From Cercozoa sp. M6MM (taxonomy: Eukaryota; Endomyxa: Ascetosporea): 39,166 nucleotides of DNA. Positions 12,291 to 23,412 of this stretch are shown one piece after another. Position 1 is the first letter of the stretch; each line of letters starts with the position of its first letter. The translations under genes were made by a program, and so were the position numbers. The notes below the pieces were generated by a model, which had not been told where the DNA came from, ran no database searches, and saw only the letters and a program-made list of their open reading frames with translations. Location: assembly GCA_040357565.1 (NCBI GenBank), contig JBDODJ010000106.1, one strand, 5' to 3'.

Positions 12291-13141
12291 ATGACACTTT
12301 TTGGCTCGGCTAAGTCCTTGTAAGATGTGAATGTAATTATTTTCTGCCCTGAATAGGTATTTTGCCACTTGTTGTATTTTTAGCTTTGGGCCGGACAGTC
12401 TGCGTTTCTGGAGTATGTTCTGCCTCGTGGCAGCGTGCTACAACACGACCAAGTGGCCATGGCTGCTGCTGGATGCGGCAAACTACACCGTGTCGCCGCT
12501 GTTCAACACGGGCGTTCGTGTGGTAACCTAACGCTTTTGCCCTGTCTGGACACTCAAGTTAGTGTTTATTATATCAGGGAAGTGCCGTGTTTGAGCCGAA
12601 CTGTCTGATCGCGCACGTGTTCTGCGCCATCCTGTGCGAGTGCGTGTTCGCCTACGCCTTGTGGCCGGGTAAGCGGCGCTGGCGCACTCACTCGCCCACA
12701 CAGCTCGCTGTGACACTCGCCGTGGTTCTGCACGTCGCTGTGGTATTTTTACGCGTTTACTCAATTCAGCAGGCTCAAAACGTCTTGTTTAGACCTGGAC
12801 CATCCGCGCGGAGAACCCGGGCTATTACGTCAACGTTTCCATGCTGATTGGTGCTGTTGCGTGCGTGCTGACCTATGCTTACCTCTCATGGACGCAGGTA
12901 CAGTTTTGTTATCACAAAAAAACTGGGCTGTTTTGTATTATCTTTTGGTTCTTTTTGCACTCAGAGCAAGTGCAAGGACAAGTGCGAGTGCGCGAGTCCA
13001 TCCGAGCAAGGTCAAAAAAACTCCACGGCGTCGAACCCTTGGCAGCTGACGGCTTTGCTGGGTTCCGTGTTCTTCGTCAACAGCGGTCCGCTTGGCGACT
13101 ACGCTGTCATCGTCGCCACCTCGCTCCAGAAGCTTTTCTAG
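12291..13141 (+). CDS. Multi-pass membrane protein, mirror-pair member A
   Basis: Unrecognised family. A short first exon (12291-12319, MTLFGSAKS) ends in phase 2 at GTAAGATG. The next exon starts after TTTTTAG and reads FFGPDSLRFWSMFCLVAACY, then NTTKWPWLLLDAANYTVSPL and FNTGVRV. Later exons give GSAVFEPNCLIAHVFCAILC, ECVFAYALWPGKRRW, QLAVTLAVVLH, TWTIRAENPGYYVNVSML with IGAVACVLTYAYLSWTQ, and SKCKDKCECASPSEQGQ with TALLGSVFFVNSGPLGDYAV. It ends IVATSLQKLF, stop 13139-13141. About 240 residues with four or five hydrophobic segments and a cysteine-rich loop (CKDKCEC). Gene B at 13449-14302 is an inverted paralogue with the same exon plan. DNA from 12423 to 12669 is identical to it, including the intron. 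Confidence 0.82.
12423..12669 (+). repeat. 247-bp identical inverted repeat, left arm
   Basis: Read base by base, 12423-12669 equals the reverse complement of 13929-14175. The arm covers the end of one exon, a whole intron starting GTAACCTAACGC, and most of the next exon. Identity stops at 12670 (T against C on the gene strand), after which the copies differ at many sites. Confidence 0.95.
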
Positions 13142-13448
13142 AATTGCCTACTCGGAGCTGAGCTGACCGGACATTACTAGGGCAGGTCACTCGAGTTTAC
13201 ACGACCAGCAAAACCAAGCGCCGCGACGCGTGTCCGTTCCATAGATTTACAATGCAATTGCAACTGAAGCGCTTTAGTGTGCAATGTATGGTAACCGCGC
13301 TGTACAGTACCTTGCAAACGAAACTCTACTTGATCGGTTCTGAACCGAGCTCCTTCGAGGCTCGAGCTGCGATGCCGTGCTCCAAAAGCGCGCAGGAAAG
13401 GCCGGACTTAACGTTAACATCAGCGCTTCACGGCAAGTTTCCACACAG

Positions 13449-14302
13449 TCAAAAGAGTTTTTGGATCGAAGTGCCGATGATGACAGCGTAGTCACCGAGA
13501 GGGCCGCTGTTGACGCAGAATACGGCACCCAGCAAGGCGGCCAGCATCTTGTTTTCGGTGGCCTCCTTTTCCTTCTTGGCTTCGGCTTCCTCACATGGAC
13601 CCTTGCACTGAGCAGGTCAATCACTCATAGATCAGAAGCGTACTGTATGCTTCGCAAGCTTGGTACCCGCTTCCACGAGAAGTAGCCGTAGGTGAGTCCA
13701 CACGTAAGAGCGAAAAGCAAAAAGGTCACGTTGACGAGGTAGCCCGGGTTCTCCGCACGAATCGTCCAGGTCTAAAATACAATAAAACAAGAGCCCCTTC
13801 CTCTCTTATTTAGCAAAGATCGAGGGGACGTGAGTGCGGAGATAGTGAGTGGTACCGCAGAAAAGTGGAGGACCACAGCGAGTGTCACAGCAAGCTGCGT
13901 GGCCGGACTCTCGCGCCAGCGCTGCTTGCCCGGCCACAAGGCGTAGGCGAACACGCACTCGCACAGGATGGCGCAGAACACGTGCGCGATCAGACAGTTC
14001 GGCTCAAACACGGCACTTCCCTGATATAATAAACACTAACTTGAGTGTCCAGACAGGGCAAAAGCGTTAGGTTACCACACGAACGCCCGTGTTGAACAGC
14101 GGCGACACGGTGTAGTTTGCCGCATCCAGCAGCAGCCATGGCCACTTGGTCGTGTTGTAGCACGCTGCCACGAGGGAGAAATAGCTCCAGAAACGCACGT
14201 AACGCGCGCCGTTCTTCCTGTTGAGCCAATCGTGTCAGACAAATAAATTAATGCGCGAGCAACAAAGAGGAAAGGATACTTGAGCCGGTCGAAAAGTTCC
14301 AT
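13449..14302 (-). CDS. Multi-pass membrane protein, mirror-pair member B
   Basis: Paralogue of gene A, facing it tail to tail. Exon 1 at 14302 encodes MELFDRLK. After an intron ending GGCTCAACAG comes KNGARYVRFWSYFSLVAACY, then the block identical to A (NTTKWPWLLLDAANYTVSPL, FNTGVRV, VFEPNCLIAHVFCAILCECV). It then diverges: GKQRWRESPATQLAVTLAVV, TWTIRAENPGYLVNVTFLLF, ALTCGLTYGYFSWKR. The last exon has CKGPCEEAEAKKEKEATENK, a charged loop where A has a neutral, cysteine-rich one, then LAALLGAVFCVNSGPLGDYA and VIIGTSIQKLF (stop 13449-13451). The conserved C-terminal VNSGPLGDYAVI segment in both suggests functional constraint. The function is unknown. Confidence 0.82.
13929..14175 (-). repeat. 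247-bp identical inverted repeat, right arm
   Basis: Partner of 12423-12669; the arms are 1259 bp apart. The intron inside is identical in both copies, although the exons on either side differ at many sites. Confidence 0.95.
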
Positions 14303-14618
14303 TTTGGCCGGGAAAGTCGTTGTGGGACACGGATTAGGCACCTATGGCACTGGAAATTGTAGCGATGGAGCTTTGTGTGCCTTTGAAGTCGCCTGCAAAG
14401 ACTGCAAGTCAGGTGATACCAAAAAGGGTCCACACGGAAGCCACGACTCAGACCGTCAGTCGGCCCAAAAATCATCATTGCTTGCAGCAAGAACTCGACA
14501 GCCGAAGAAGCCTGCAGAGTGTTTGCGTGTTTAGGGGAATCTGTAGACTCGCGTGCAAAGGCTGAGGCTGTTGCAGTTTGGTTCGAGCAAGTTTCTTCTT
14601 TTTTTTGGGTGCCAAAAG
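14303..14618. promoter_or_regulatory. Divergent intergenic region, membrane protein B / lipoxygenase
   Basis: 316 bp between divergent start codons, so both promoters should lie here. A pyrimidine-rich run (TTTCTTCTTTTTTTTGGG, near 14591-14609) sits just upstream of the lipoxygenase ATG. Nothing else is recognised. Confidence 0.4.
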
Positions 14619-17122
14619 ATGTCGGCGTCGGGCGATCGCGTTCTCCGCAGTCGCTCGGTGAAGCGCGAGCCGCTGCCCGCTAATGTGGCAGCAACTTCCA
14701 CGAATGGTATTAGCTTGTCTTCGTGCGTGTCAGTTTTGCATTTGCAAGCGCGTTTTTGCCTTTTCGAATGTGCTCATGCTTTGCATGCACAGGTCAGCTG
14801 GAATCGACGCACCACGAACCGGTGAAGCGCACATTTTGGCAGTTTGTGCGTGCCTCGCTGCATTACGTTGCGATCGTTGTTGTCTTCGGCGGTATCTTGT
14901 GTCTCTGTTCCCTCATGAATGAATGAAGCCAAGATGATTTCTGTCTGTTTAGTTCTGCACTACAACCTCACGCCGATCTGGGATCCGCGTGCTACGAGTG
15001 GCTGCACCCTGCCCGGCGATAGCGTGATCAACTCGGTTCGCAATAAAGCGTCCGCATTGTGCCAGCTGTGGGGAACTTCGAACTGGGCGCTCTGCAAGGG
15101 CAGCTACGATGTACCTTCACTTCACTTCGCTGCCTCAGAACTTCGCTGCCTCAAACCGAGTTTGTTTCGTTACAGCTGTCGCGCTACCCGACTGCACCGT
15201 ACTTGCCACCGTATGTGACCAACTTGCCAGCCACGCAGAGCTATGCCAGTGGCGGTCTACGTCGCGTCTTCACCGAGCTTATTTGGACCAACATCGGTGC
15301 ATTTTGCTTAGAAGCACTGTTTTGTCTCTGTGTCAATGTGTCTTTTCTTTTGCAGTCTCGGCATTCTACGGCCGTGTGACTTTGAAGGAAACCGAAAGCG
15401 TTCACTTCAAGGAGCCGTACGTTCTATTTTGCACTGCTTTCCTTTCTTTACAGCTATTCAATGGCGCTTCCTCTCAGATCGGAGTACGGTGTGCTCTTTG
15501 AATCACGCTTTGGCCAAGTGACGCCTGGCGAGCCGTACCGTCACGCTTTCTTCGTGATTGTTTCGCACATTACTCATCTGTATCTGTGAGCAGACTGACG
15601 TTTAGTGTGGGGAAGCCGATGTCGAACATTGAGAACGACCGCCTGTGGGCGCATCACTTTGTCGGCGGCATCAACCCCATGGTACGCGCCCACAACAGAT
15701 CTGCAAAAGACGAGCGAGAAACTGTTCAAATGCTTGTTTCACTCGCTCGTCAGATAATTGAGCGCGTCAGCAACGTCGACGAGGCTCTGGAAGTGATGGG
15801 GGCCACCGCTGACAAACGCGATGTGATTGTGAAAGTACTTTTTTCTCACTTAGAATCAATACATTAACGGAGAAGAATTACATTTGTCTTAGTTCCTGGC
15901 GGAGAAGACAGGTGGCACCAAGGACAACGCCTTCCGTGGTCGCCTGGTATGTGAAACTGCACATTTATGCGTTGTGTTGTGTATTGCTGAGCACATAGTT
16001 CCTTGCCGACTACGGCGAAGTCGCCGACGTTCGCTCGTTTGTCGAGGGACGCGTGGTTCAGTAATTTGTCTGCCCACCAGAGAAAATTTAGACAGCTGAT
16101 CGGCTTGTATACTTTGACTGAATGCAGCTCGCCGGCAGTGCTGTTCTACATGGTGGCTCGCTCGGCAACGACGGACATGGACATCGACGACACGCCCGGC
16201 AATGGCAGTGACGGCTCCGTGTTTGAGCTGCTGCCTGTGGTACCTTCTCCCATGTGTGTTCTGTGAGCGCATACTCACCGCATGCGTACGTTTGCACAGG
16301 CCATCCAAGTAACAAGTGGCACTTCCAAGGAGCCGCAGTACAAGCAACATCTGCTGCTTTCGCCGACGCTGTTCCCGACTTTTGATGACGAGTGCGAATT
16401 CTCGCCCGCAGAGAGCGTCAAGATGTGGTATCTACCTGTCCCTCTGTGTACCTTCTTTGTCTACCCAGTTGTCGCCAGGAACTTTGCCAAGTTGTGCGTC
16501 ATGACGGCCGACAGTCACGTGCACGAGTTCGTGTCGCACTTGGGCGAGACTCACCTCGCCGTGGAGCCAGTACTTTGAGGATTTCTGAAGCTACTACTGC
16601 TCTGTGTAGCTGCGCACATGTGATGTCCAGGTGGCTGCCACGTTCTTTGCGCACTTCCCGGCTGAGCACGCGTTCCGGCACAACTTCCAGCAGCACTTCT
16701 ACGGCACGCTCGCTATCAACAACCTGGGGCGTGCGACGTTGCTGTCGCCTGGCGGTATGTTCGACGAGGTCTCGTCGGCAGGCTACAAGGGCGCCTTGCA
16801 GCTCATGAATGCGCACTTTGAGCGACACTGGCGTTACATGCACAAGGTGCACTTGGCATCTTACTATGTATGTATGCTGTGTATGGAAGAGTTCTTGGAT
16901 AGGCGTCTTTCCCGCGTCGCACACGCCAGCGTTTCTTCCCACAGCTCGAGAACGACACCACACTGGTGCCCAGTTTACCCTGTGTTTCTCCGTGTTTCTC
17001 TCTGTTTAGCACCGGATACTGTTCATTCAGTCGGAGCGCGAGAAGGACGAGAAAACGCTCGCTCTGCTTGATCAGCTGCTGCCGTTCGAAGACGATCCTG
17101 ACTGTATCCTCTTTGTGCCAAC

Positions 17123-17203
<81 letters not shown>

Positions 17204-17303
17204 NNNNNNNNNNNNNNNNNNNNNNNNNNNNNNNNNNNNNNNNNNNNNNNNNNNNNNNNNNNNNNNNNNNNNNNNNNNNNNNNNNNNNNNNNNNNNNNNN
17301 NNN

Positions 17304-17349
<46 letters not shown>

Positions 17350-18582
17350 TTTATACGTGGGTACGGACGCAGACAAGGACACGATGGAGCAGATTCTGCC
17401 TTGGGACTTCACCTACGCTCAAGTACCCTTTGCGCAGAACGAGTTTCAATGTGTATACTGGAGCGTGTGCAGGACGGCGCGCACATCTGGCGCATCTTCC
17501 AGGACTACGTTAAGGTTCTTGTCGATCAGGTATTCATGCGCACTCTTTTTTGTGTTTGACAGGTAGTGGATGTTGTTTGCACAGTCCTTCCCGGGTCTGC
17601 CGTCCTGCAGTGCCGAAACAATCGACGAGAGTGCTGTGGATCCCTACCTGCGTGGTATGTGCCATTTGCATAGGCGTGCATTGATGAAGGGTAGTTGTGT
17701 TCCCTCAGTACTCTATTCATACACACGCAGAGTTCGTCCAAGATCTCCGTCGTATGTCGCTCTACGAGGACGCTTTCCCCGAGGGCCGCGTGTGCCGCGA
17801 GGCTACGACGGCCTTCTTCACGACGACTCTGTGGGTCGCCTCGGCGCAACACTCGGCGTACCCTCTGACATACCCGGCGGGGGAGAGAGAGGACTTGCTT
17901 GACTGAGTGTGGCTTGCAGCGTGAACTTCGGTCAGTACGACATGTACGCTTTCCCGCCGATCCGCGCGCTGATGCAGCAGCTGCCGTTCCCGCTGGCCAA
18001 CACTGGTAACATTCACTGTGTCAATAGGCAAGTGTGTGTGTGTGTATGCTCATATGGGCAGACGATGGCACGTGTCCATCGGCATCGGCAGCGAACGAGA
18101 AGCTGTACGTGCAGGCGTTGGCGTCGCTTCGACAGACCATCAACACGATGCAAGCTGCTACGGTATGTCCTTTGTACACCGTGCCCTTTTGCTTGCTTTA
18201 GTACGTCTGTGTCGCAGAGCCTCAGCATCATGGTGGCCACCCCGCTGACGCAGGGACTGGAGCGCACCGTGTGGCAACAGGACGGCAAGGGCGCCATCGA
18301 TCATGCACGCTTCGTCGCTCTGGAGGTACCCTTCCTTCTCACCGTGACCCACCGTCATATCTATGATACTGAATGTTCTTGCTCTGCAGAAACTCAGCGA
18401 CCTCGAGAACCGCCAGAAGCGCCGCAACACGCACCTGCAGGACGCCGGTTACTTTGTAGGACACCTCACTTTTTCCCTGTCTGTCTCTGTATTAGTTTGT
18501 TCACTTTTGCGTGGCTTGATGCTCCCGACAGGAGTACCCGTGGCTCATGCCGAACAACATGGCCACGTCGATCGACATCTAG
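14619..18582 (+). CDS. Lipoxygenase with N-terminal transmembrane anchor
   Basis: Non-heme iron dioxygenase that adds O2 to polyunsaturated fatty acids. Exon 1 gives MSASGDRVLRSRSVKREPLP; the next carries TFWQFVRASLHYVAIVVVFG, a signal anchor near residues 45-65. Middle exons hold WAHHFVGGINPM, the LOX substrate-side motif. The iron site is clear around 16500-16700: SHVHEFVSHLGETHLAVEP then FFAHFPAEHAFRHNFQQHF, which fits H-x4-H-x4-H-x17-H-x8-H exactly across an intron. INNLGRATLLSPGG follows. Near 17920 comes SVNFGQYDMYAFPPI (family AVNFGQYDY, with the Asn ligand). The protein ends YPWLMPNNMATSIDI, so the C-terminal Ile ligand is present (stop 18580-18582). More than ten introns, many with GTAC donors; one holds a long (GT)n with a 100-N gap. 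All family iron ligands are visible, so it is probably active. No PLAT domain is recognised. Confidence 0.93.
17124..17347 (+). repeat. (GT)n microsatellite with a 100-N gap
   Basis: A long TG/GT dinucleotide run inside a lipoxygenase intron, broken by Ns at 17204-17303. The Ns look like an assembly gap across the same repeat, so its true length is unknown. Confidence 0.95.
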
Positions 18583-19047
18583 ACTCACTGCTTTTGCGTC
18601 GTATTATTGATATGCTGTGCGCGAACCAACTCGCATGCGAGCTCCACTACCTTGCTTGCCACTGACGTACGCGCGTTGCCTCTCCGCACCGATACCGGCG
18701 TCGCGCTACTTGGTAACATCTGAAGATAGTGTAGTACGGATACTCTACTGTACTACTTTTTAATCCAGTACCATACCCTCATGGCACGGACTACCGTACG
18801 CGCTACTGAGTACAGTGAGTTAGAAACTGACGTGTGCCGGCAGAATCGAACAGGACGGGCAGTACACTTAGCAAGCGTAGTAGTTCGCGTCGAGCTGACC
18901 CACCCCAGACTGGTGCAGGGGAACTACATAGTTGGTTTCCTGGAAGACTCAACTAACTAGTTCGCGTCGGTTTTACAAGTATGTTACGTTACAGACGAAA
19001 CGGCGGGCAAACCTGGGAAACGTCACCGCACTCCTTTCTTTGAAGGT
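18583..19047. other. Convergent intergenic spacer
   Basis: 465 bp between the lipoxygenase stop and the stop of the GPI-type protein gene. It contains dispersed repeat copy B (18897-18960) and the AT-richer stretch GTAGTACGGATACTCTACTG near 18730. No gene is seen. Confidence 0.5.
18897..18960 (+). repeat. Dispersed repeat, copy B (partner at 7946-8012)
   Basis: GACCCACCCCAGACTGGTGC, then GAACTACATAGTTGGTTTCC and TGGAAGACTCAACTAACTAG. It aligns with copy A over about 65 bp with scattered substitutions and small gaps, and like A it lies between two converging genes. Confidence 0.45.
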
Positions 19048-19285
19048 TTAGTTGAGAGCAAGGACAGCGGCGACACCGAAGGCAAGCGTGGCCGACACCG
19101 AAGCAGCCGACGAGCACGGGCTGATCTTGCTCTTCTTGATCTCCTGGCACACGGTCTTGCTGTCGTTGACCTCACAGACGGCGTCGTTGTACTTCTTCTC
19201 GGCCTCCAACGAGAGCTGGAAAGCGGCGTAGGCCTTGTCGACGATGTAGCAACCGTTCGGCACGAGCATGCCAGACTGCCCAAAA

Positions 19286-19333
<48 letters not shown>

Positions 19334-19343
19334 NNNNNNNNNN

Positions 19344-19391
<48 letters not shown>

Positions 19392-19911
19392 AGTAACTAA
19401 ACACACCTGTTGCTTGAAGTCGTACTCGAACTGACCATCGACATCCGAGTCTGCACAAACATTGCATCTACATCGGATGTGCGGACTGAATGAAAGAGGC
19501 AGTACCGGCATGACGGCCCTTGCCCTGCATCTCTCGGCAGCTGTGCTGCAGGTCGACGCCCGACGGGATCTTGAAGTCGTCCGGGTTCACGGCGCACTCA
19601 AAGTCGCAGTTCTCGCGCTTCTTGTTGAGCTCGAAGTCCTTGAGGCCCTCAAGCTTGCAGTTCTTCTCGATGCAGCGGTCCACGGCGTCATCGTAGTCCG
19701 ACAAGGCCTGTTTGCAGGCTTCGTCCTCCTGGCAGGCCGCCATGCGCTCCACGCACTTGTCACCGGCAAGGAACTGCATCTGGGCCTGGACGGCAGCAGC
19801 GAGGGCAAGAACCTGCGCAGACAGACGCCCATCGATCCGAAGTTGCGCATAAAACACCGAAAGAGACGCGCGCCCAATTCAAGCGCGTAGAAGTGTTACC
19901 AGGAACTTCAT
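19048..19911 (-). CDS. Secreted cysteine-rich protein, probably GPI-anchored
   Basis: Unrecognised surface protein. The start at 19911 gives MKFL, joined across a short intron to VLALAAAVQAQMQFLAGDK; together MKFLVLALAAAVQAQ is a good signal peptide. The ectodomain has regularly spaced cysteines (CVERMAACQEDEACKQAL, DAVDRCIEKNCKLEG, RENCDFECAVNPDDF, LQHSCREMQG), then DSDVDGQFEYDFKQQ. After a (CA)n intron with ten Ns it continues SGMLVPNGCYIVDKAYAAF, YNDAVCEVNDSKTVCQEIKK and ISPCSSAASVSATLAFG with VAAVLALN at the end (stop 19048-19050). The hydrophobic C-terminus after a small-residue run (SSAAS) looks like a GPI signal. About 220 residues. Paired cysteines suggest a disulphide-rich fold, but no family is recognised. 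Confidence 0.82.
19287..19390 (+). repeat. (GT)n microsatellite with a 10-N gap
   Basis: Dinucleotide run in the second intron of the cysteine-rich protein gene (CA on the gene strand), with ten Ns at 19334-19343. Confidence 0.95.
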
Positions 19912-20258
19912 GATGAACGAGGATGAGTTAAAGTCGACAAAAAACAACAGTTCAACGGAATGTTTTGGAGCGAGCACGAGGAGAGCAAGAGGGACTCACT
20001 CTTCGGATCCGTTTCTTACGACCGGTGCGATCATCCGATTTAATCGCTACGCGATCAGTTGGAAGAAGTAGTAAGTCACGAAAAATGGGTCGCCTTTTAG
20101 CATTTTGGGTCGCCCATCATTCACAATCCATGCTCTTGAAGCATACAAGTACTAGTGCACTCAGTACATTCAGAAAATCATCTCGCGTCGAACTTGTCAG
20201 GGTAACGTAAACGCAATGGAGAGTACTTTGGCAAGCTTAACCCATTGGTCTTTAGAGT

Positions 20259-20322
20259 ACACTTGAGTCTTTAAGCCTCAGGACACAAAGACACTTGAGT
20301 CTTTAAGCCTCAGGACACAATG
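20259..20322 (+). repeat. Two tandem copies of a 32-bp unit
   Basis: The unit ACACTTGAGTCTTTAAGCCT + CAGGACACAAAG occurs twice in direct succession (20259-20290 and 20291-20322), differing only at the last bases. It ends 15 bp before MITE copy 2. The spacer on its left (19912-20258), upstream of the cysteine-rich gene, shows nothing else that I recognise. Confidence 0.9.
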
Positions 20323-20337
20323 TACGAGGGTATGGCG

Positions 20338-20463
20338 AAGTTTTTCGAGGAAAAACGGAACCCCCCAAACATCTACCCCTTAACCCGGCGTCGATCCCCT
20401 TACCCCCTTAGCCCCTTACCTCTCTTTAATTCTGATTTTGCCTCGAAAAAACCCGCCATACCC
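20338..20463. mobile_element. MITE-like inverted-repeat element, copy 2
   Basis: The left end is GGGTATGGCGAAGTTTTTCG + AGGAAAAACGGAA. The right end, read as reverse complement, is GGGTATGGCGGGTTTTTTCG + AGGCAAAATCAGAATTAAAG, almost identical to the left end of copy 1. The inside is short and C-rich (CCCCTTACCCCCTTAGCCCC). 126 bp against 233 bp in copy 1, so the core varies while the ends are conserved. It lies in the spacer 3' of the MFS transporter gene. The adjoining 20464-20774 holds no gene that I can support. Confidence 0.75.
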
Positions 20464-20774
20464 GGAAGGCGATGAAACACGTCGCGTATGTGTGTACCTT
20501 ACGTTCTATCTGTGTCGTGTAGGTACGGATGTCGACTGGACAACTGCTTAGTAGGCAGCCGACACAATCGACTGGCGTCTCTGCGAGCACACACCCAAGC
20601 ACGTGTATCATTTGCCCATCACCACGCCAGCCGAACAGAGTTGTCCAATCAGTTAAAAGAAAAACCTGTTCCGGCGACCTGGAGGGCAGCAAACGCGCGT
20701 CAACACTCTCATTGACATCACTAAACAATACAGAGGCATCTTAGCTCTTTCCCGATTGAATTAAAAAAGAAAGT

Positions 20775-21159
20775 TCACTCATTTTCTTGCTGCGAGTCAC
20801 CGCGCAAAAACAGGCGTTCCCAGGCCTGTGTGTAAGGTGGGTAAAGAAGGTCAGAAAGATGGGGGGGGGTGCAACCTTGGTGGACGCGAACCACAGGCCG
20901 GCCGCAAAGGCCGACACCGAGACGAGTAGCCACGAGGCCAGCAGGAACATGGCGAGTCGCCAGTTGTCAGTGGCGTCGGCGATGGCGCCTACCAGCATCG
21001 GCGAGATGGCGTCGCCAAAGCAGTGGATCATCACGACCGAGCAGGCCAGTGCAAAGGCGCGGAACCGCGGCGGCACCGACCACATCACCACCGAATTGAT
21101 CGGTGCCAGTTGCGCGAACAGCATGCCCTCTGGGGGGAGGGGTAAGGGTAACGGGTAAA

Positions 21160-21204
<45 letters not shown>

Positions 21205-23412
21205 GGTGGGGGGGGGGGGCTAAAGACGGGTAAACCAGCAAACACGAGCAGCACAAAAAAGAGCGCCGCGCCGACCCAGAAAGCCACAGCGCCCAGTCTG
21301 TACACATACACACTTGTACACACCATACACTGGTTAATTTGTACATAACTGGTGTCCATATGGACTAAGTGGAAGAATAGTTAAAGGGGAGGACAATGGT
21401 ACGGCAAAGCGCCGATCGAGAGACATAGGATGAGGCGCAGTGCACTGCGAATGCCATGCACCGACACATCGCCCGACTGCGACGGTTCCTCCTCCTCTTG
21501 CACCGCCAGTGACGCTGGCGTTTCTCCCTCCTGACTACTGCTCTCGGGGTCCACCACGATCGTCCCGTAGTCGTCGTCCGTGCTTGCTTGCTTCTACGGG
21601 GTCAAGGGTAAGGTGGGGGGGGGGTAAGTAAAGGGGGGTATAAACCTGCGCACGCTTGACGAGCTTGTCCAAGGCGATGCCGCCGGCAGCAGTGCCGAAC
21701 AGTCCTGTCACTGCAGCCACGCCGCCACTGTACACATATACCGCCCATACGTACATATGTACCCCAGTCCATACGTACCCCAGTCCATATGACCCCCTCA
21801 ACACCCCCTCCAAGAGTGTATGCGGTACAAGGCAACGCCGGCCTGGAACATGGACCAGCCGAACACCTTGACAATGTACGTCGGTCCGAAACCGGCGAAT
21901 CCACCGACGACGAACGTCTGCGCCGCGTAGCCCGCCACCGTGCACAGGTACACCTGGGGGGGTAAGGGGGTAAGGGGGTAAACGGAAGGGGGTAAAGGAC
22001 GGTACCTTGTTGCTTGTGAGTGCGTTAATGTTCTCTCTGCAGGGGGAGGTAAAAGAGAGATTAAAATAAAGAAGGGGGTAAGGGGTAAGGGGGGGGGGTA
22101 AAGATGGTAAAGAGGGGAGTGTAAAACCTCAGCGTGGGCTTCTTGTGCGGCGTCGTATCCTCGGAATTGACGTTGCTAACGACGTTTTTGGCCGCGAACA
22201 CTTGCAGCATCGTCTCGGGTCCCTGCACTCATTGACATCCCCATTTAACCCCCTCTCCCCTGCCTGTACTGGAGGTTACCTTGACCAAAAGAGCCATTGC
22301 AACGAAAGGAAGCATCATGAGACCTTGTGCCATCTGCCAAGTGTATCAGATTTATCCACCTCTATATATATATATATATATATACTCCCAGGGTAGGTAC
22401 CAGCATGGTACGCCACCGCAGTGTCTCCTTGATCGCCAGCGTCGACCACACGGCCGCGAAGGAAAAGCCGCCGGCGTAGCCGAGTGGAATCACCGAGAAG
22501 AACACCGAAAGCCACGCCGAGCGACGGTCCGCCGGCGCGTACGTGTCGATGAACGGCGGTGCCAGACACAGAAAACTCGCCTCGCCAATGCCCGTCTACC
22601 AGGGGGAGGGTAAAGGAGGTAGAGGGTGGTATTGAGGAGCGGGGCGAAACACCAGAGTGCGCGACAGCAGCAGCGTCCAGAACTCGGGCGCGAAACCGCA
22701 GCCGAACATGGCGGCACACCACACGAGCAGACCTGTGTGTGTTTTTGCACCAGAAAATAAACGGTACTTCCTGTGTCCATTTGTACCGAATCCCATCGTG
22801 CGAAACGGCCGGTGAAAGTTCGCGATGTGAGCAAACGTTGGCGAAGCAAACTGAAAAACACAAAACAAAACATCACACACTCTTCAGTTTTGCGTGATTT
22901 TGGACAGTTGTTAAAACCGTTCAGATCGCCAAAATACCGTGAAACCAAACATGTAGGCGCCCAAAAGAATGCCTTTCTGGAGGTCGGACACCTCCAGATG
23001 CTCCTCAATGTCGTCCTGCCAGGCAATTATATTTCGTATTTCGCACGCCAGGTCACACAGAGATCAGTAGCAACTTAAACTACCAGAACGACGGCAAATG
23101 CTCCGCGATCGATGTAAGTGATAAATGAGCACATTGTAAACATGACCAGCATGCCTGAAAGCACACATCATTTCCATGGGCTGTGATCTACGTATCGAAC
23201 ACGATACGCTTCGGAGTCAACCACGTGCGCTTGCCGTCCAGGTGGAAAACATCATTTTGCTCCCTTTCGTCACTCAGCGGGTCCAACTGGGCATTGGGAG
23301 CAAGAAATACAACAAGACACACACTTGAACAACGAACTGCGACGATTTGCACTGTTTTGAAAATCAATCTGATGCCACATTGCTGAAAGTGTACCAAATT
23401 CTGCTCTGACAT
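20775..23412 (-). CDS. Spinster-like major facilitator superfamily transporter
   Basis: Predicted 12-TM carrier; the spinster/SPNS group moves lysolipids and sphingolipids. The start at 23412 gives MSEQNL, then LDPLSDEREQNDVFHLDGKR and WLTPKR, a cytosolic N-terminus. TM1 is MLVMFTMCSFITYIDRGAFA with the family YxDR motif. Then come DDIEEHLEVSDLQKGILLGA, GLLVWCAAMFGCGFAPEFWT and the family signature TGIGEASFLCLAPPFIDTYA with PADRRSAWLSVFFSVIPLGY. The central loop includes KNVVSNVNSEDTTPHKK. The second half has VYLCTVAGYAAQTFVVGGFA, LFGTAAGGIALDKLVKRAQ, an acidic loop (DPESSSQEGETPASL, VQEEEEPSQSG), SVVMWSVPPRFRAFALACSV and DATDNWRLAMFLLASWLL. It ends AWERLFLRGDSQQENE (stop 20775-20777). Many introns are C-rich on the coding strand. 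Naming as spinster rests on the YIDR and GxGEA motifs; the substrate is not known. Confidence 0.87.
21162..21202 (+). repeat. (GT)n microsatellite in an MFS intron
   Basis: About 40 bp of TG repeats followed by a G run, inside an intron near the 3' end of the transporter gene. Confidence 0.9.

Noticed and set aside
17124-17347. Poly Cys-Val frames across the (GT)n tract
   Set aside because: These are translations of a microsatellite and Ns inside an intron of the lipoxygenase gene, not coding sequence.
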